Positions 28,728-38,849 of a stretch of 64,000 nt of DNA are shown here, in pieces. The stretch lies in contig JACQON010000002.1 of the NCBI GenBank assembly GCA_016202545.1, positions 1-64,000 of the forward strand, in the 5' to 3' direction. The notes under the pieces were generated by a model that made no database searches, was not told the DNA's origin, and saw only the letters and a list, made by a program, of their open reading frames with translations. Made by a program: the position numbers and the translations under genes. Within the stretch, counting starts at the first letter, position 1; each line of letters opens with the position of its first letter. Origin of the DNA: Chloroflexota bacterium. GTDB taxonomy: Bacteria; Chloroflexota; Dehalococcoidia; Dehalococcoidales; JACQON01.

Positions 28728-29105
28728 ATGCCAAAGAAGAATGAGGAAAACGGGCAGTTCAATATCACCGTGTTTCGCTACGACCCGGCAACGGATAGAG
28801 AGGGCCGTTATAAGACCTACAAGGTCCCGGCCAGGAAAGATATGACCATCCTGGGAGCGCTGACTTTCATCTATGAGAACCTTGATAGCACCCTGGCCCA
28901 CGCTTACTCATGCGGCTGGGGCGAGTGCCGCGGGTGCATGGTCAGCGTTGATGGGCGGTCGGTTAAGGCATGCCTGGTGAAGCTTACCCAGGATGTCAAG
29001 ATAGGCCCGCTCCCCGGACGTGAAATAGTCAAAGACCTGGTGGTGCTGGACAGGGAACTGGTCGCCGACAGGCGTCTCAGCAAAATAGGGGCCGCCGAGT
29101 CCTGA
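28728..29105 (+). CDS. short 2Fe-2S ferredoxin-domain protein (SdhB/FrdB N-terminal-like)
   Basis: YSCGWGECRGCMVSVDGRSVKACL; 125 aa, no second Fe-S domain. Confidence 0.85.
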   Translation: MPKKNEENGQFNITVFRYDPATDREGRYKTYKVPARKDMTILGALTFIYENLDSTLAHAYSCGWGECRGCMVSVDGRSVKACLVKLTQDVKIGPLPGREIVKDLVVLDRELVADRRLSKIGAAES

Positions 29106-29132
29106 CCCCGTTCGGCAAGTGGGTTACCTGAT

Positions 29133-29162
29133 TGTCATTGCTTCGCTCTGCTCGCAATGACA
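29133..29162. repeat. minimal hairpin copy of TGTCATTG/CAATGACA repeat
   Basis: TGTCATTG cttcgctctgctcg CAATGACA. Confidence 0.6.
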
Positions 29163-29199
29163 GCCTGTTACTGCCCTGGCGACACCGGGATATGCGGAC

Positions 29200-30396
29200 T
29201 CACCGCCTGTGGTTCTTCACAAAGCGCTTCATCCTGGTGAGCGCTTCCTCGATGTCCGCCAGCGAGGTGGCATAGCAGCAACGGATATAGCCTTCGCCGC
29301 ATTGCCCGAAGGCTGAGCCAGGGACTGCCGCCACCCTCTCTTCGACGAGAAGCTTCTCGGCGAACTCCTCCGAGGTCAGGCCGGTGCCCTTGATGGAAGG
29401 AAAGGCGTAGAACGCCCCGCGAGGCTCAAAGCAGGACAGGCCGATGTCGTTCAAGCCGCTGACGATGAACTGGCGGCGCCGGTTGTAATCAGCCACCATT
29501 TCCTTGACGCTCGGCTCACCCGACTTCAGCGCCTCGATAGCGGCCACCTGTGCCATGGTAGGGGCGCACATCATGGTGTACTGGTGGATTTTAGTCATGG
29601 CGGCGATAATCGGCCGGGAAGCCGCCGCATAGCCGATGCGCCACCCGGTCATGGCGTAAGCCTTGGAGAACCCGCCCAGGAGAACGGTGCGCTCCTTCAT
29701 CTCGGGCAGGGCGGCGAAGCAGGTATGCTCCACGCCGTAGACCAGCTTGGCGTAAATCTCGTCTGAGACCACCAGCAGGTCATGACGCCGGGCCACTTCG
29801 GCGAGCTGCGCCAGCTTGTCATGGCTCAATACTGCTCCGGTGGGGTTGGCGGGATAGCCGATGAGGATGGCTTTTGTCCTCGGGGTGACCCGCGCTTCGA
29901 TGTCGGCGGCGCTGATTTCGAAGTTGTTTTCCTCGTATGTGGGGAGCATGACCGGCTTGCCTTCGGCCAGGATGACGCCGGGGCCGTAAGAGACATAGCA
30001 CGGGTCGGGTATAATGACCTCGTCTCCGGGGTTGAGGATGGCCCTCATTGCCAGGTCCAGGCCCTCGCTGACTCCCACCGTGACCAGGAGTTCGCCGTTG
30101 GGGTCGTATTTCATGCAGTGATTTTCCTGGAGATAGCGTGATAGCTCTTGGCGCAGCTCCGGCATCCCTGAGTTCGAGGTGTACATGGTGTAGCCCTTCT
30201 CCAGGGAGAGGATGGCTGCCTCGCGAATATGCCACGGGGTAGTGTAATCAGGCTCGCCAACGCCCAGGGAGATTACCCCCTCAATGGAAGCCAGCAGGTC
30301 AAAGAACTTCCGTATCCCGGAAGGGGATAGCTGGTTCACCCGCTTTGAGGTTAGGCTGCGCTGCTTTTTACGTTGAGCCTCGAATCTGACTGACAT
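29200..30396 (-). CDS. class I/II PLP-dependent aminotransferase
   Basis: YPANPTGAVLSHDKL, LLGGFSKAYAMTGWRIGYAAA; start MSVRFEAQ at 30396 preferred over 30552. Confidence 0.92.
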   Translation of the reverse strand: MSVRFEAQRKKQRSLTSKRVNQLSPSGIRKFFDLLASIEGVISLGVGEPDYTTPWHIREAAILSLEKGYTMYTSNSGMPELRQELSRYLQENHCMKYDPNGELLVTVGVSEGLDLAMRAILNPGDEVIIPDPCYVSYGPGVILAEGKPVMLPTYEENNFEISAADIEARVTPRTKAILIGYPANPTGAVLSHDKLAQLAEVARRHDLLVVSDEIYAKLVYGVEHTCFAALPEMKERTVLLGGFSKAYAMTGWRIGYAAASRPIIAAMTKIHQYTMMCAPTMAQVAAIEALKSGEPSVKEMVADYNRRRQFIVSGLNDIGLSCFEPRGAFYAFPSIKGTGLTSEEFAEKLLVEERVAAVPGSAFGQCGEGYIRCCYATSLADIEEALTRMKRFVKNHRR

Positions 30397-30433
30397 AGGA
30401 ATCTCCTGAGCGATAAAAGGAGAGCAGGGCCGG

Positions 30434-30916
30434 TCACAGCACCACTGTCTGGCGCTTGACCTCTTCCTTTCCCTCCAGAATCTCGCCATCCTCTTTGTAC
30501 CGCTTGAGCACAAAATGGGTGACCGTCCCCTGTACGCCCCTGACGGGGGCAAGCTTCTTGGCCACGAAATCGGCCACCTCGTGCTCGCTTTTGCCGGACG
30601 CCACCACCAGGAGGTCGTATGTCCCCGAGAGCAGGTAAACGGTGTAGACCTGTGGGAAACGGTAGACGCGCTCGGCTATGGCGTCATAGCCCACCTCCGG
30701 CTCCGGGCTGACCTTGACCTCTATCAGCGCCCATACCTGCTCATCTTCTACCTTGTCCCAGTTTATCACCGCCTTGTACTTGAGGATGACCCTGTCCTTC
30801 TCCGCCTGCCGGATGAGCTTGGATACCTCCGTGGCGGCGGCGCCGGTCATGGAGGAAATTTGCTTGATGGTGGTGCGGGCATCGCTCTCCAGTATTTTAA
30901 GGATTTCCTTCAGCAT
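30434..30916 (-). CDS. Lrp/AsnC-family transcriptional regulator
   Basis: N-terminal HTH (ARTTIKQISSMTGAAATEVSKLIRQAEKDRVI) and RAM-like C-terminal domain. Confidence 0.88.
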   Translation of the reverse strand: MLKEILKILESDARTTIKQISSMTGAAATEVSKLIRQAEKDRVILKYKAVINWDKVEDEQVWALIEVKVSPEPEVGYDAIAERVYRFPQVYTVYLLSGTYDLLVVASGKSEHEVADFVAKKLAPVRGVQGTVTHFVLKRYKEDGEILEGKEEVKRQTVVL

Positions 30917-30994
30917 CTCCTGTCTCCTCGCCGCCAGGTCGGGCAGGCCCGCCTGCCAAGGCTTGACGGGCAGGTAGCCCGCTCCGGGCCCGCT

Positions 30995-31219
30995 TTACCC
31001 CTTCCCGAGCTCGGTCAGTGACCAGCTTTTATCCGCTTCATTATAGCAGAGTTGGAACCGTTCGTTCTCCCCTGTCACGACCTGAAAGCATCTCTTTCCC
31101 GGCTCCTGCCACGCCTTTTCTATCCGCTCAACCCGGTATTCCCTGCCCCGCCACCGGAAGGAGCGCGGCCACTCGGCATAGGTATGGCCGGAATAGCAGA
31201 CAACTTCGAGGTCAGTCAA
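30995..31219 (-). CDS. hypothetical protein
   Basis: 74 aa ORF, WPRSFRWRGREYRVERIEKAW. Confidence 0.55.
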   Translation of the reverse strand: MTDLEVVCYSGHTYAEWPRSFRWRGREYRVERIEKAWQEPGKRCFQVVTGENERFQLCYNEADKSWSLTELGKG

Positions 31220-31243
31220 GCCTCACCCCCTCAGACCAGCTTC

Positions 31244-31331
31244 ATGTCATTGCGAGGGCGGAAGCCCGAAGCAATCTCAACCGATGCTCTTTGCCGATTC
31301 AGAGATTGCTTCGCTGCGCTCGCAATGACAT
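31244..31331. repeat. gene-free inverted-repeat element of the GIY-YIG repeat family
   Basis: ATGTCATTGCGAG 31244-31256 / CTCGCAATGACAT 31319-31331; CGAAGCAATCTC 31267-31278 / GAGATTGCTTCG 31302-31313. Confidence 0.8.
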
Positions 31332-31381
31332 ACCGGACCTCCGTCCGGTGAATTGCTGAACAACCTCATAGCGGCCCGACT

Positions 31382-31573
31382 TTACGCCGGCCTTTTTATC
31401 ACCAGTATGCCCAGGATGACCACCGGCACCGTCAGCACCGCCCAGACGATGCCCTCAGAAGCGGTGAATGGCGGCGGCGGCACCACGCCGGCCACGGCCA
31501 GTATGAAGATAATGATAATCAGGGCGTTGAAGATGGCGGTGTACCAGGCTAATGCTTTCATAGTTCCCTCCAC
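31382..31573 (-). CDS. small two-TM membrane protein
   Basis: 63 aa hydrophobic ORF. Confidence 0.5.
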   Translation of the reverse strand: MEGTMKALAWYTAIFNALIIIIFILAVAGVVPPPPFTASEGIVWAVLTVPVVILGILVIKRPA

Positions 31574-31756
31574 AGATTTTTATTTATTACCCTCCAGCTT
31601 TTGATGCTGGTCGACTTCACCTTTACTCCTCTTCAGGTCTTCCCCCTTTGGAAAAGGGGGACTCAGGGGGATTTCAACCATCAAATCCCTCTCAATCTCC
31701 CTTCAACAAAGGGAGAGGTACCGGAAGCGAAGCCTCCTTAAACTGTCCTTCCGCCA

Positions 31757-32268
31757 CTACGACTCCGTAGCCCGCGCTGACTGCACTCCAGTTCTGAAAC
31801 ACCTCGAGAGCGCTTCGTATTCGCCTGGGGTGAGTTTCTTAAGGCCACTTCTGAGGTCGCCAAAACCATGTAAAGTCCAGTTGCGCGAATAGCCGAGTGT
31901 TCTGCAGACATCTTCTCTAGAGCAGAAGCCAGCCTCCTCAAATTGTGTGGGTGCTTGCCATCTCCAGTCTATTGGTGGTCTATCAATATATTGCTCAGGG
32001 TCTGACCCTACGTCCTGAATAGATCTCTGGGTACGTACGAGGGCGATAATCCCCTGCCTGCCTGGGCTGTATTTTTCTCCATCCACACGGATAGGGCCTG
32101 TTTTAGTCTCATAGATGAAGACAAAGTCCCCAGAAATAAGACCATCGCCAGCAGCTTCACGACCGTCTGGCAGATAGACACGGTAGTGATAACCTGGGTC
32201 TGGAGACGAAGGAGTAGGTTTATCCCTAAGCAGCGGTGGCCAGTGAATGTTGATCCAATAGTTCATTT
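31757..32268 (-). CDS. hypothetical protein, EVE/PUA-like N-terminal region
   Basis: MNYWINIHWPP...DGLISGDFVFIYETKTG; start at 32268 preferred. Confidence 0.5.
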
Positions 32269-32291
32269 TATCCCTCCCGTAAAGTGATTCC

Positions 32292-33785
32292 CTAAACCTC
32301 CGGCCTCTTCTTATGCCAGTCGGTGGCCTGCTGGTAGGCATGGGCTATTTTGAGGAGGGTGTCCTCGGCGAAGGGCTTGCCGATGAGCTGCATGCCGATG
32401 GGCAGGCCCGCCTTAGCTTTAGCGACGGCGGGCAGGCCGGCGGCGAAGCCGGCGGGGATGGATATGGCCGGCAGCCCGGCGATGTTCACCGGTATGGTGA
32501 AGACATCGCTCAAGTACATCTGGAGCGGGTCATCCGTCTTCTCGCCGATTTTGAACGGGACTGACGGAGAGGTGGGCGTGACCAGGGCATCGAATCTGGC
32601 GAAGGCCTGGTCGAACTCCTGTCTTAGCAGGGTGCGGACTTTCTGGGCCTTCACATACCAGGCATCGTAGTAGCCGGCGGACAGGGCATAGGTGCCCAGC
32701 ATGATACGCCTCTTTACCTCCGGGCCGAAGCCGTGCTGGCGGGTCTTCTCCATGGCCTCCCACATGCTGCCCGCGTCCCGGTAGGAGAAGCCGTACTTTA
32801 CCCCGTCATAGCGGGCCAGGTTAGCCGAAGCCTCTGACGGGGCGATGATGTAGTACGCCGCCAGGGCATAGGGAGTGTGTGGCAGTGACACTTCCCACTC
32901 CACTTTCGCCCCCAGCTCTTCGAGCTTGCTGATGGCGGCCCGGACGGCCTGCTCCACCTCCGCCTGCATCCCCTGGACGAAATACTCTTTGGGGACGCCG
33001 ATGGTGAGTCCGCTGATGTCAGCGACGAGGCAGGAAGGGTAATCGGGGGTGGGATAGGGGATGGAGGTAGAGTCCCTGGTGTCATAGCCGGCGATGGCGC
33101 TCAGCACCAGGGCGCAATCGGTGACGTCTCTGGTCAGCGGGCCAATCTGGTCGAGGGAACTGGCGAAGGCGACCAGCCCGTAGCGGCTGACCCGGCCATA
33201 GGTGGGCTTCAGGCCGGTAACATTGCAGAACCCGGCCGGCTGGCGGATGCTGCCGCCGGTATCCGAGCCCAGTGCGTAGAAGGCTTCACCGGCGGCCACG
33301 GCGGCGGCTGAGCCGCCGCTGCTGCCACCGGGGACGCGACTCAAGTCCCAGGGGTTATTGGTTACAAACAGGGCCGAGTTCTCGGTGGACGAGCCCATGG
33401 CGAACTCGTCCATATTGGTCTTACCCACAATCACCGCGCCGCGCTGGCCCAGCCTCTCCACCACCGTGGCATCGTAGGGCGGTACGAAATTCTCCAGCAT
33501 CTTCGACGAGCAGGTGGTACGCACCCCTCTGGTACAGATGTTGTCCTTGATGAGCGCCGGTATGCCGGTGAGAGGGTCGGCGTCTCCGGCGGCGATAAGC
33601 CGGTCAGCTTTTTGCGCCTGAGACAGGGCCATCTCCTCGGTGACAGTGACCAGGGCGTGCACCCTGGGCTCCACCTGGCGGATGCGCTCCAGGCAGGCCC
33701 TGGTCAGCTCAACCGCCGATATTTCTCCGGACCTGAGCAGACTGGACGCCTCGTAGATTGTCAGCCGGTCATACTCGATGCTCAT
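32292..33785 (-). CDS. gatA: Asp/Glu-tRNA amidotransferase subunit A
   Basis: amidase signature [49 protein letters not shown]. Confidence 0.95.
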   Translation of the reverse strand: MSIEYDRLTIYEASSLLRSGEISAVELTRACLERIRQVEPRVHALVTVTEEMALSQAQKADRLIAAGDADPLTGIPALIKDNICTRGVRTTCSSKMLENFVPPYDATVVERLGQRGAVIVGKTNMDEFAMGSSTENSALFVTNNPWDLSRVPGGSSGGSAAAVAAGEAFYALGSDTGGSIRQPAGFCNVTGLKPTYGRVSRYGLVAFASSLDQIGPLTRDVTDCALVLSAIAGYDTRDSTSIPYPTPDYPSCLVADISGLTIGVPKEYFVQGMQAEVEQAVRAAISKLEELGAKVEWEVSLPHTPYALAAYYIIAPSEASANLARYDGVKYGFSYRDAGSMWEAMEKTRQHGFGPEVKRRIMLGTYALSAGYYDAWYVKAQKVRTLLRQEFDQAFARFDALVTPTSPSVPFKIGEKTDDPLQMYLSDVFTIPVNIAGLPAISIPAGFAAGLPAVAKAKAGLPIGMQLIGKPFAEDTLLKIAHAYQQATDWHKKRPEV

Positions 33786-34069
33786 TCGAGCACCGCCTGT
33801 ATCCTGAAGTAATCTCCGTCCCGCTGCGGGGCGTTGGCCAGGACCTGTTCCGGGGGCAAAGAGTCAGCCACCTCGTCCGGTCTCATCACGTTCTTAATGG
33901 CCACGGTGTGGGATGTGGGCGGGACGCCGGCGGTATCCACCTGCTGGAGTATTTCGAAGTTCTCCAGGATGTTGGACAGCTGCTCTCTGAGCCTGTCCAC
34001 CTCGGCGTCGGTCAGGCCCAGGCGGGCCAGGCGGGCGATGTGCAGCACCTCTTCACGAGTCAGCTTCAT
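33782..34069 (-). CDS. gatC: Asp/Glu-tRNA amidotransferase subunit C
   Basis: [37 protein letters not shown]. Confidence 0.95.
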   Translation of the reverse strand: MKLTREEVLHIARLARLGLTDAEVDRLREQLSNILENFEILQQVDTAGVPPTSHTVAIKNVMRPDEVADSLPPEQVLANAPQRDGDYFRIQAVLE

Positions 34070-34224
34070 AGAATGCCCCGTATATCTGCCAATTATAGCA
34101 CCCTCATTCCAGTATCAGCAACAGGGGCGGCCCGGAAGGGCTTTCGGTATACGGAGGATGGGGTCACCCCGTGAAAAACCGATAGAGCTAATAAATATCC
34201 TCGCCGCCTGCTATAATTAAAAAG

Positions 34225-34623
34225 ATGAGCGGTAGGCTTGTGGTGGCTATCGTCACTACTCTGGCGGAGGAGGCGGGTCTAGCCGCCATCGTGCTCTGGG
34301 TCTTGCCCTGGCTCGGGGTTGAGATTCCACTGGTGGGCCTGGCCGTGTTGATGGTGGTATGGGCTGTGTTTGCTGTTTTCTCATATACCATGGGCAGCCG
34401 CGCCCTGAGAAAGAAGCCAATTATCACCCTGCCTGACATGGTTGGCAGCCGGGGCAAAGTGGTAAGTCCGCTGGCCACGGAGGGCATGGTCATAATCAAG
34501 GGTGAGCTCTGGCAGGCGTCTTCACTTGATGGCGCCATGAATATCGGCGAGGAGGTGGCGGTAGTAAAGCAGGATGGGCTTAAGCTGATGGTGCGCCGGA
34601 GCGGCGGCGATTCGAACCAATGA
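34225..34623 (+). CDS. NfeD-like membrane protein
   Basis: TM segments then GSRGKVVSPLATEGMVIIKGELWQASSLDGAMNIGEEVAVVKQDGLKLMV. Confidence 0.85.
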   Translation: MSGRLVVAIVTTLAEEAGLAAIVLWVLPWLGVEIPLVGLAVLMVVWAVFAVFSYTMGSRALRKKPIITLPDMVGSRGKVVSPLATEGMVIIKGELWQASSLDGAMNIGEEVAVVKQDGLKLMVRRSGGDSNQ

Positions 34624-34714
34624 AACGGGACGGGACAACCGGTGGTCTACCGCTCGGTTTACCGGTTTGTAGACGTAAGATAGGTCATCCGGCAGGGGCG
34701 ACCTGAGTGAAGGC

Positions 34715-35170
34715 GTGGCTATAGAGATAATCGCTACCAACCGCAAAGCGTACCACAATTACCACATAGAAGACAGCGTGGAAGCCGGCATTGTCCTCAC
34801 CGGCACGGAGGTGAAGTCAGTCCGGGGCCACAGGGTGAGCTTGGGCGACGCCTATGTCAAACCCGAGCGCGGAGAGCTGTGGCTGGTGAACGCCCATATT
34901 GCCCGCTACGAGGCGGGCAGCTATTTGAGCCATGAGCCGACCCGCCCTCGCAAGCTCCTGCTGCACCGTGAGCAGATAGATAGCATCGTCAGCCGGGCGG
35001 CGGAGAGGGGCTTTACTTTAGTGCCGCTGAAGTTGTATATTAAAAATGGACTGGTCAAAGCAGAGATAGCCCTGGGCAAGGGCAAAAAGCTGTATGACAA
35101 GCGCGAGGCGATAGCCCGCCGCGAGACGGACAGAGAAATCGGGCGGGCTATGAAGAGAAGGAGGCTTTGA
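34715..35170 (+). CDS. smpB: SsrA-binding protein
   Basis: NRKAYHNYHIEDSVEAGIVLTGTEVKSVR...KGKKLYDKREAIARRETDREIGRAMK. Confidence 0.96.
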   Translation: MAIEIIATNRKAYHNYHIEDSVEAGIVLTGTEVKSVRGHRVSLGDAYVKPERGELWLVNAHIARYEAGSYLSHEPTRPRKLLLHREQIDSIVSRAAERGFTLVPLKLYIKNGLVKAEIALGKGKKLYDKREAIARRETDREIGRAMKRRRL

Positions 35171-35199
35171 CCAGGCGGCGATAGCCTGCCGCAACAAAC

Positions 35200-35552
35200 G
35201 GGGACGCGTGGTCTCGACAGGGGAGGTGTGCTACAGGATTGCAAGCTGAGGTGCCATCAACCTCATAAAACAGGTGGCAAAAGATAACTGGCGAACGTGA
35301 ATTCGCTTTCGCAGCCTAACAAATAGGTTGCGCGCTCGGCTTAACCTTGCTCCAACGGGTTGGACCGGGTGTCGTTAAGTTGGGGTGCCACCGTTCCAAC
35401 GCCGGTAGGGGCGGTGAAAGAAACACCGGCTGGTCTGGCTGGACTCGGTCAGCAGAGGCCGGTCAGGCGAAATTAAAGAGCTGACTAAGCTTGTAGCATG
35501 TCCTGGGTAGACTCTTCTGGACGGGGAGTTCGACTCTCCCCCGTCTCCACCA
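35200..35552 (+). ncRNA. ssrA: transfer-messenger RNA
   Basis: Acceptor stem GGGGACG/CGTCTCC-ACCA, T-arm GGAGTTCGACTCTCC, tag ORF GGCGAACGTGAATTCGCTTTCGCAGCCTAA (GEREFAFAA*). Confidence 0.95.
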
Positions 35553-35798
35553 GCAACACGGATGAGCCTTCAAGAGGCTTATTGATGATACGTATTCAAC
35601 GTCTTTTCATTATTCTACTACCAATTTACCAATAATTTGTTTATCAATAAAAAATAATCCCAAGACACACCTCATACAGAAAAGCCAAGCCAACTGATTA
35701 AGCATTGCACTAAACGTCATGTTGTGTAGATTATAGCAATGTTGCTATAATCTTAGAAGGTTTGTAATGTAGCAATTTACCGTAAGGCCCCGCTAAAG

Positions 35799-36215
35799 AT
35801 GATATGCCCTGTTTGCAAGAAAGCTATGATAGTTGTGGAACATCATCAGATTGAGCTTGATTATTGCACAAGCTGCCAAGGCGTGTGGTTTGATTCTGGC
35901 GAGCTTGAGCTATTCCTGGAATCAGCGGAACTGGAGAGCCCGAGCCTGACCATCAAGAATATACTCGATTTGCCCGAAGTGAAGCTGACACATAGGCAGC
36001 TCAAGTGTCCAGTCTGCCGTCGCGGTATGAAGGAAACAGCCATAGAGGAACCATCAATAAATATCGACATTTGCCGTCGCGGAGATGGGCTGTGGTTCGA
36101 CGGTGGCGAGCTAAACGGGCTTCTGAGACAACTGGCAAGCAAGCTCTCAACAAAGGCCAGCACTGAGCAGCGTATTATCACCTTTATCGGGGAAGTGTTT
36201 AAGGCTCCCGAGTAA
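35799..36215 (+). CDS. zinc-ribbon (TFIIB-type zf) protein
   Basis: two CPVC..K ... DxCxxCxGVWFDxGEL repeats. Confidence 0.88.
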   Translation: MICPVCKKAMIVVEHHQIELDYCTSCQGVWFDSGELELFLESAELESPSLTIKNILDLPEVKLTHRQLKCPVCRRGMKETAIEEPSINIDICRRGDGLWFDGGELNGLLRQLASKLSTKASTEQRIITFIGEVFKAPE

Positions 36216-36275
36216 AGTTGTATGTCTGTTAATAAAAAGTTCAGAATAGGACTATTTTGATAGAGGAGGTCTCTT

Positions 36276-36839
36276 ATGATAGCAGTCTATATCATTATTG
36301 GCATTGTTGTGATTCTTCTGATAATGGTAATAGCAACGTATAATGGCCTGGTCAGGCTCCGCAATCAGGTGAAAAACGCTTGGGCACAGATTGACGTGCA
36401 GCTGAAGAGACGCTATGACCTTATTCCCAACCTGGTGGAAACGGTCAAAGGCTACATGAAACATGAGCGAGAAACTCTTGAAGCTGTAACCAAGGCTCGC
36501 AACCTGGCGCAACAGGCGTCGTCATCGGGAGCGGGGGAACGTGCTAAGGCTGAGGGTGAGCTGAGTTCAGCGCTGGCCAGGCTGCTAGTCGTGGTTGAGA
36601 GATATCCTGAGCTCAAAGCCAATCAGAACTTTCTAGCCCTCCAGGAGGAGCTTACTTCAACGGAGAATAAAATTAGCTTTTCCCGCCAGTACTACAATGA
36701 TTCGGCCATGAAGTATAACAACCAGACACAGATGTTTCCTTCTAACATGGTGGCCGGCATGATGGGTTTTAAGGCCAGTGAGTTTTTTGAGGTTACCGTA
36801 GCTGAGGAGAGAGCGGCACCCAAGGTAAGTTTCCCCTAA
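36276..36839 (+). CDS. LemA family protein
   Basis: YNGLVRLRNQVKNAWAQIDVQLKRRYDLIPNLVETVKGY. Confidence 0.95.
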   Translation: MIAVYIIIGIVVILLIMVIATYNGLVRLRNQVKNAWAQIDVQLKRRYDLIPNLVETVKGYMKHERETLEAVTKARNLAQQASSSGAGERAKAEGELSSALARLLVVVERYPELKANQNFLALQEELTSTENKISFSRQYYNDSAMKYNNQTQMFPSNMVAGMMGFKASEFFEVTVAEERAAPKVSFP

Positions 36840-36858
36840 TTGTTAGATGGCATAAGTT

Positions 36859-38070
36859 ATGTGGGAGCAAATCAGGTCTAACCGCATCAGGTCGGCCATA
36901 CTGGTAGCTGGCATGGGGGCACTGCTACTCCTGCTCGGCTATTTTCTGGGCCTATATTTTTTTGATAGCACCACGGCGGGGCTGATAATTGCCTTAATTG
37001 TTTGGGTGATGATGCTCCTCATTGCCTACTTTCAGGGAGATGGTATCTTACTGAGTGTGGCCGGGGCGAGAAAGATTATGCGTGATGACCACCCTCGACT
37101 CTATAATATCGTCGAGGAGATGAGAATTGCCTCAGGGTTGGAGAATATGCCCGAAATATATATTATTGATGACCCGGCGCCGAATGCCTTCGCCACGGGA
37201 CGCTCACCCGACAAGGCATCTGTAGCTGCCACCTCCGGGCTTTTGCAGAAACTCAACCGTGATGAATTGCAAGGTGTCATCGGTCATGAAATAGCGCATA
37301 TTAAGAACCGGGACGTCCTGCTGATGTCACTGGCGGGTGTCATTTTAGGCACGGTTGTCATTCTAGCCTGGTATGCCACACGAATAATGTTCTATAGCGG
37401 TATGAGCGGCGGCAGGAGGAGTTCGCGTTCGGGGGGTGGACAGGGGCAGATAGTAGTCCTGGCCATAGGTATTATTTTGATGATATTGGCACCAATAGCG
37501 GCGCAGTTGCTCTATTTGGCAATTTCCAGGAAACGGGAATACCTGGCTGATGCCTCTTCCGCTCTTTATACCAGGTATCCCGAGGGGCTTGCCTCAGCAC
37601 TGGGGAAGATTGCTACCTCAACGACGCAGCTAAAGTCAGCCAACAAAGCCACAGCCCCGATGTATACGGTGAACCCGCTTCGTGAAGAAGGCAGGGCAGC
37701 CAGTGACCTTACCAGCACACATCCGCCTATATCCGAGCGCATACGCATTCTCCGGGCTATGGCTGGTGCTTCCGTGGCTGATTATGATTTGGCTTATCGA
37801 CAGGTGAAAGGAAGGACAGGTATCATACCAGTTTCAGCTTTAAATGATTCTGGGGATTTAGCACTTCGCGCGGCCTCAGCTGAGACAGAGCCGGCAGAAG
37901 AGAGCACCGAAAAAGTTAAACGCACCCGCGATACATCAGAGCTCATGTGGCGTCTGGGAAACTATAGGACTTTAGTTTGTGAGTGTGGTACTAAATTGAG
38001 AATACCTCCCACACTGAGAGCCCCCAATGTCAGGTGTCCACATTGTGGCCGGAGCAACGAACTCACCTAA
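36859..38070 (+). CDS. htpX: HtpX-like M48 zinc metalloprotease
   Basis: GVIGHEIAHIKNRDVLLMSLAG; C-terminal zinc-ribbon CECGTKLRIPPTLRAPNVRCPHCG. Confidence 0.93.
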   Translation: MWEQIRSNRIRSAILVAGMGALLLLLGYFLGLYFFDSTTAGLIIALIVWVMMLLIAYFQGDGILLSVAGARKIMRDDHPRLYNIVEEMRIASGLENMPEIYIIDDPAPNAFATGRSPDKASVAATSGLLQKLNRDELQGVIGHEIAHIKNRDVLLMSLAGVILGTVVILAWYATRIMFYSGMSGGRRSSRSGGGQGQIVVLAIGIILMILAPIAAQLLYLAISRKREYLADASSALYTRYPEGLASALGKIATSTTQLKSANKATAPMYTVNPLREEGRAASDLTSTHPPISERIRILRAMAGASVADYDLAYRQVKGRTGIIPVSALNDSGDLALRAASAETEPAEESTEKVKRTRDTSELMWRLGNYRTLVCECGTKLRIPPTLRAPNVRCPHCGRSNELT

Positions 38071-38098
38071 GCCCTGGCTACCATGCCCTTGACACCTT

Positions 38099-38770
38099 TC
38101 ATCCACCAGATTCCCGCGCCCGGAGGTGGCCTTTCCACCTCTCGTAGAACCAGGTTAGCGTTGCCAGGAGTGCTCCACCGGCCAGATAGCCTCCTATGAC
38201 GTCGCTTGGCCAGTGGGCGCCAAGATAGACTCGTGAGACGCCGATTGAAACCATTAACAATAGAAGACCCGCCACGGACAATATCCGCAGACTGCGTTTT
38301 CGCGCGTGGGTGGCGATGAAATAGGCAAGGGTCCCCAACACCACGGCGGCAAACAAGGCGTGTCCGCTGGGGAATCCACTCTCGCTTTCAGCTACAAACA
38401 CCAGTACCAGGTCCGGCGTAGGCCGCGGCCGATTAACAGCGACCTTAAGGGCAGAATCGACAAGGCTAACCAGACCCGCCGCCAGTACCGCGGCGCTCTC
38501 CAGCCTGCCCAGACGCCAGTAAACCAAAGCGCCGCTGCCAACAACGAGCAGTACGGCTCGCCAGCCTCCGAACAGAAGCGAAGACCATTCCATAACCGAG
38601 CGGAATAAGCCATTATCGATAGACTGCAACAGGAGCGTCAGTTCCAGGTCGCCCGGGAAGCGTGACATCCACCGCGCGTACACCGAGCCTGCCAGGGTGA
38701 GGCCAACCAGGCCTCCAATAAGAAGCAGCCTATTCCGGTTATTGCTCTTACGCATTACACTCTCCTGCAA
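38099..38770 (-). CDS. PAP2-family phosphatase
   Basis: KVAVNRPRP, FPSGHALFAA, SRVYLGAHWPSDVIGG. Confidence 0.92.
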   Translation of the reverse strand: MQESVMRKSNNRNRLLLIGGLVGLTLAGSVYARWMSRFPGDLELTLLLQSIDNGLFRSVMEWSSLLFGGWRAVLLVVGSGALVYWRLGRLESAAVLAAGLVSLVDSALKVAVNRPRPTPDLVLVFVAESESGFPSGHALFAAVVLGTLAYFIATHARKRSLRILSVAGLLLLMVSIGVSRVYLGAHWPSDVIGGYLAGGALLATLTWFYERWKGHLRARESGG

Positions 38771-38849
38771 CAGCAGGACATGGCTCTTTTGACCTTCTCA
38801 ATCCTCAGACGCCAACCTGTCTGGATTTATCCTTACAGTATCATCTGTT

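Noticed and set aside
29200-30552. Full 450-aa ORF as the aminotransferase
   Set aside because: The N-terminal ~50 residues overlap the Lrp gene in another frame; MSVRFEAQ at 30396 is the likely start.
22363-31331. Recurring TGTCATTGCGAG/GAAGCAATCTC repeats as a CRISPR array
   Set aside because: Copies are dispersed, in inverted pairs, with kilobase spacing and no cas genes; not a regularly spaced direct-repeat array.
35280-35305. Tag reading frame GCA AAA GAT AAC TGG CGA ACG TGA in the tmRNA
   Set aside because: Gives a short tag without the usual hydrophobic Ala-rich end; the GEREFAFAA frame fits tmRNA tags much better.
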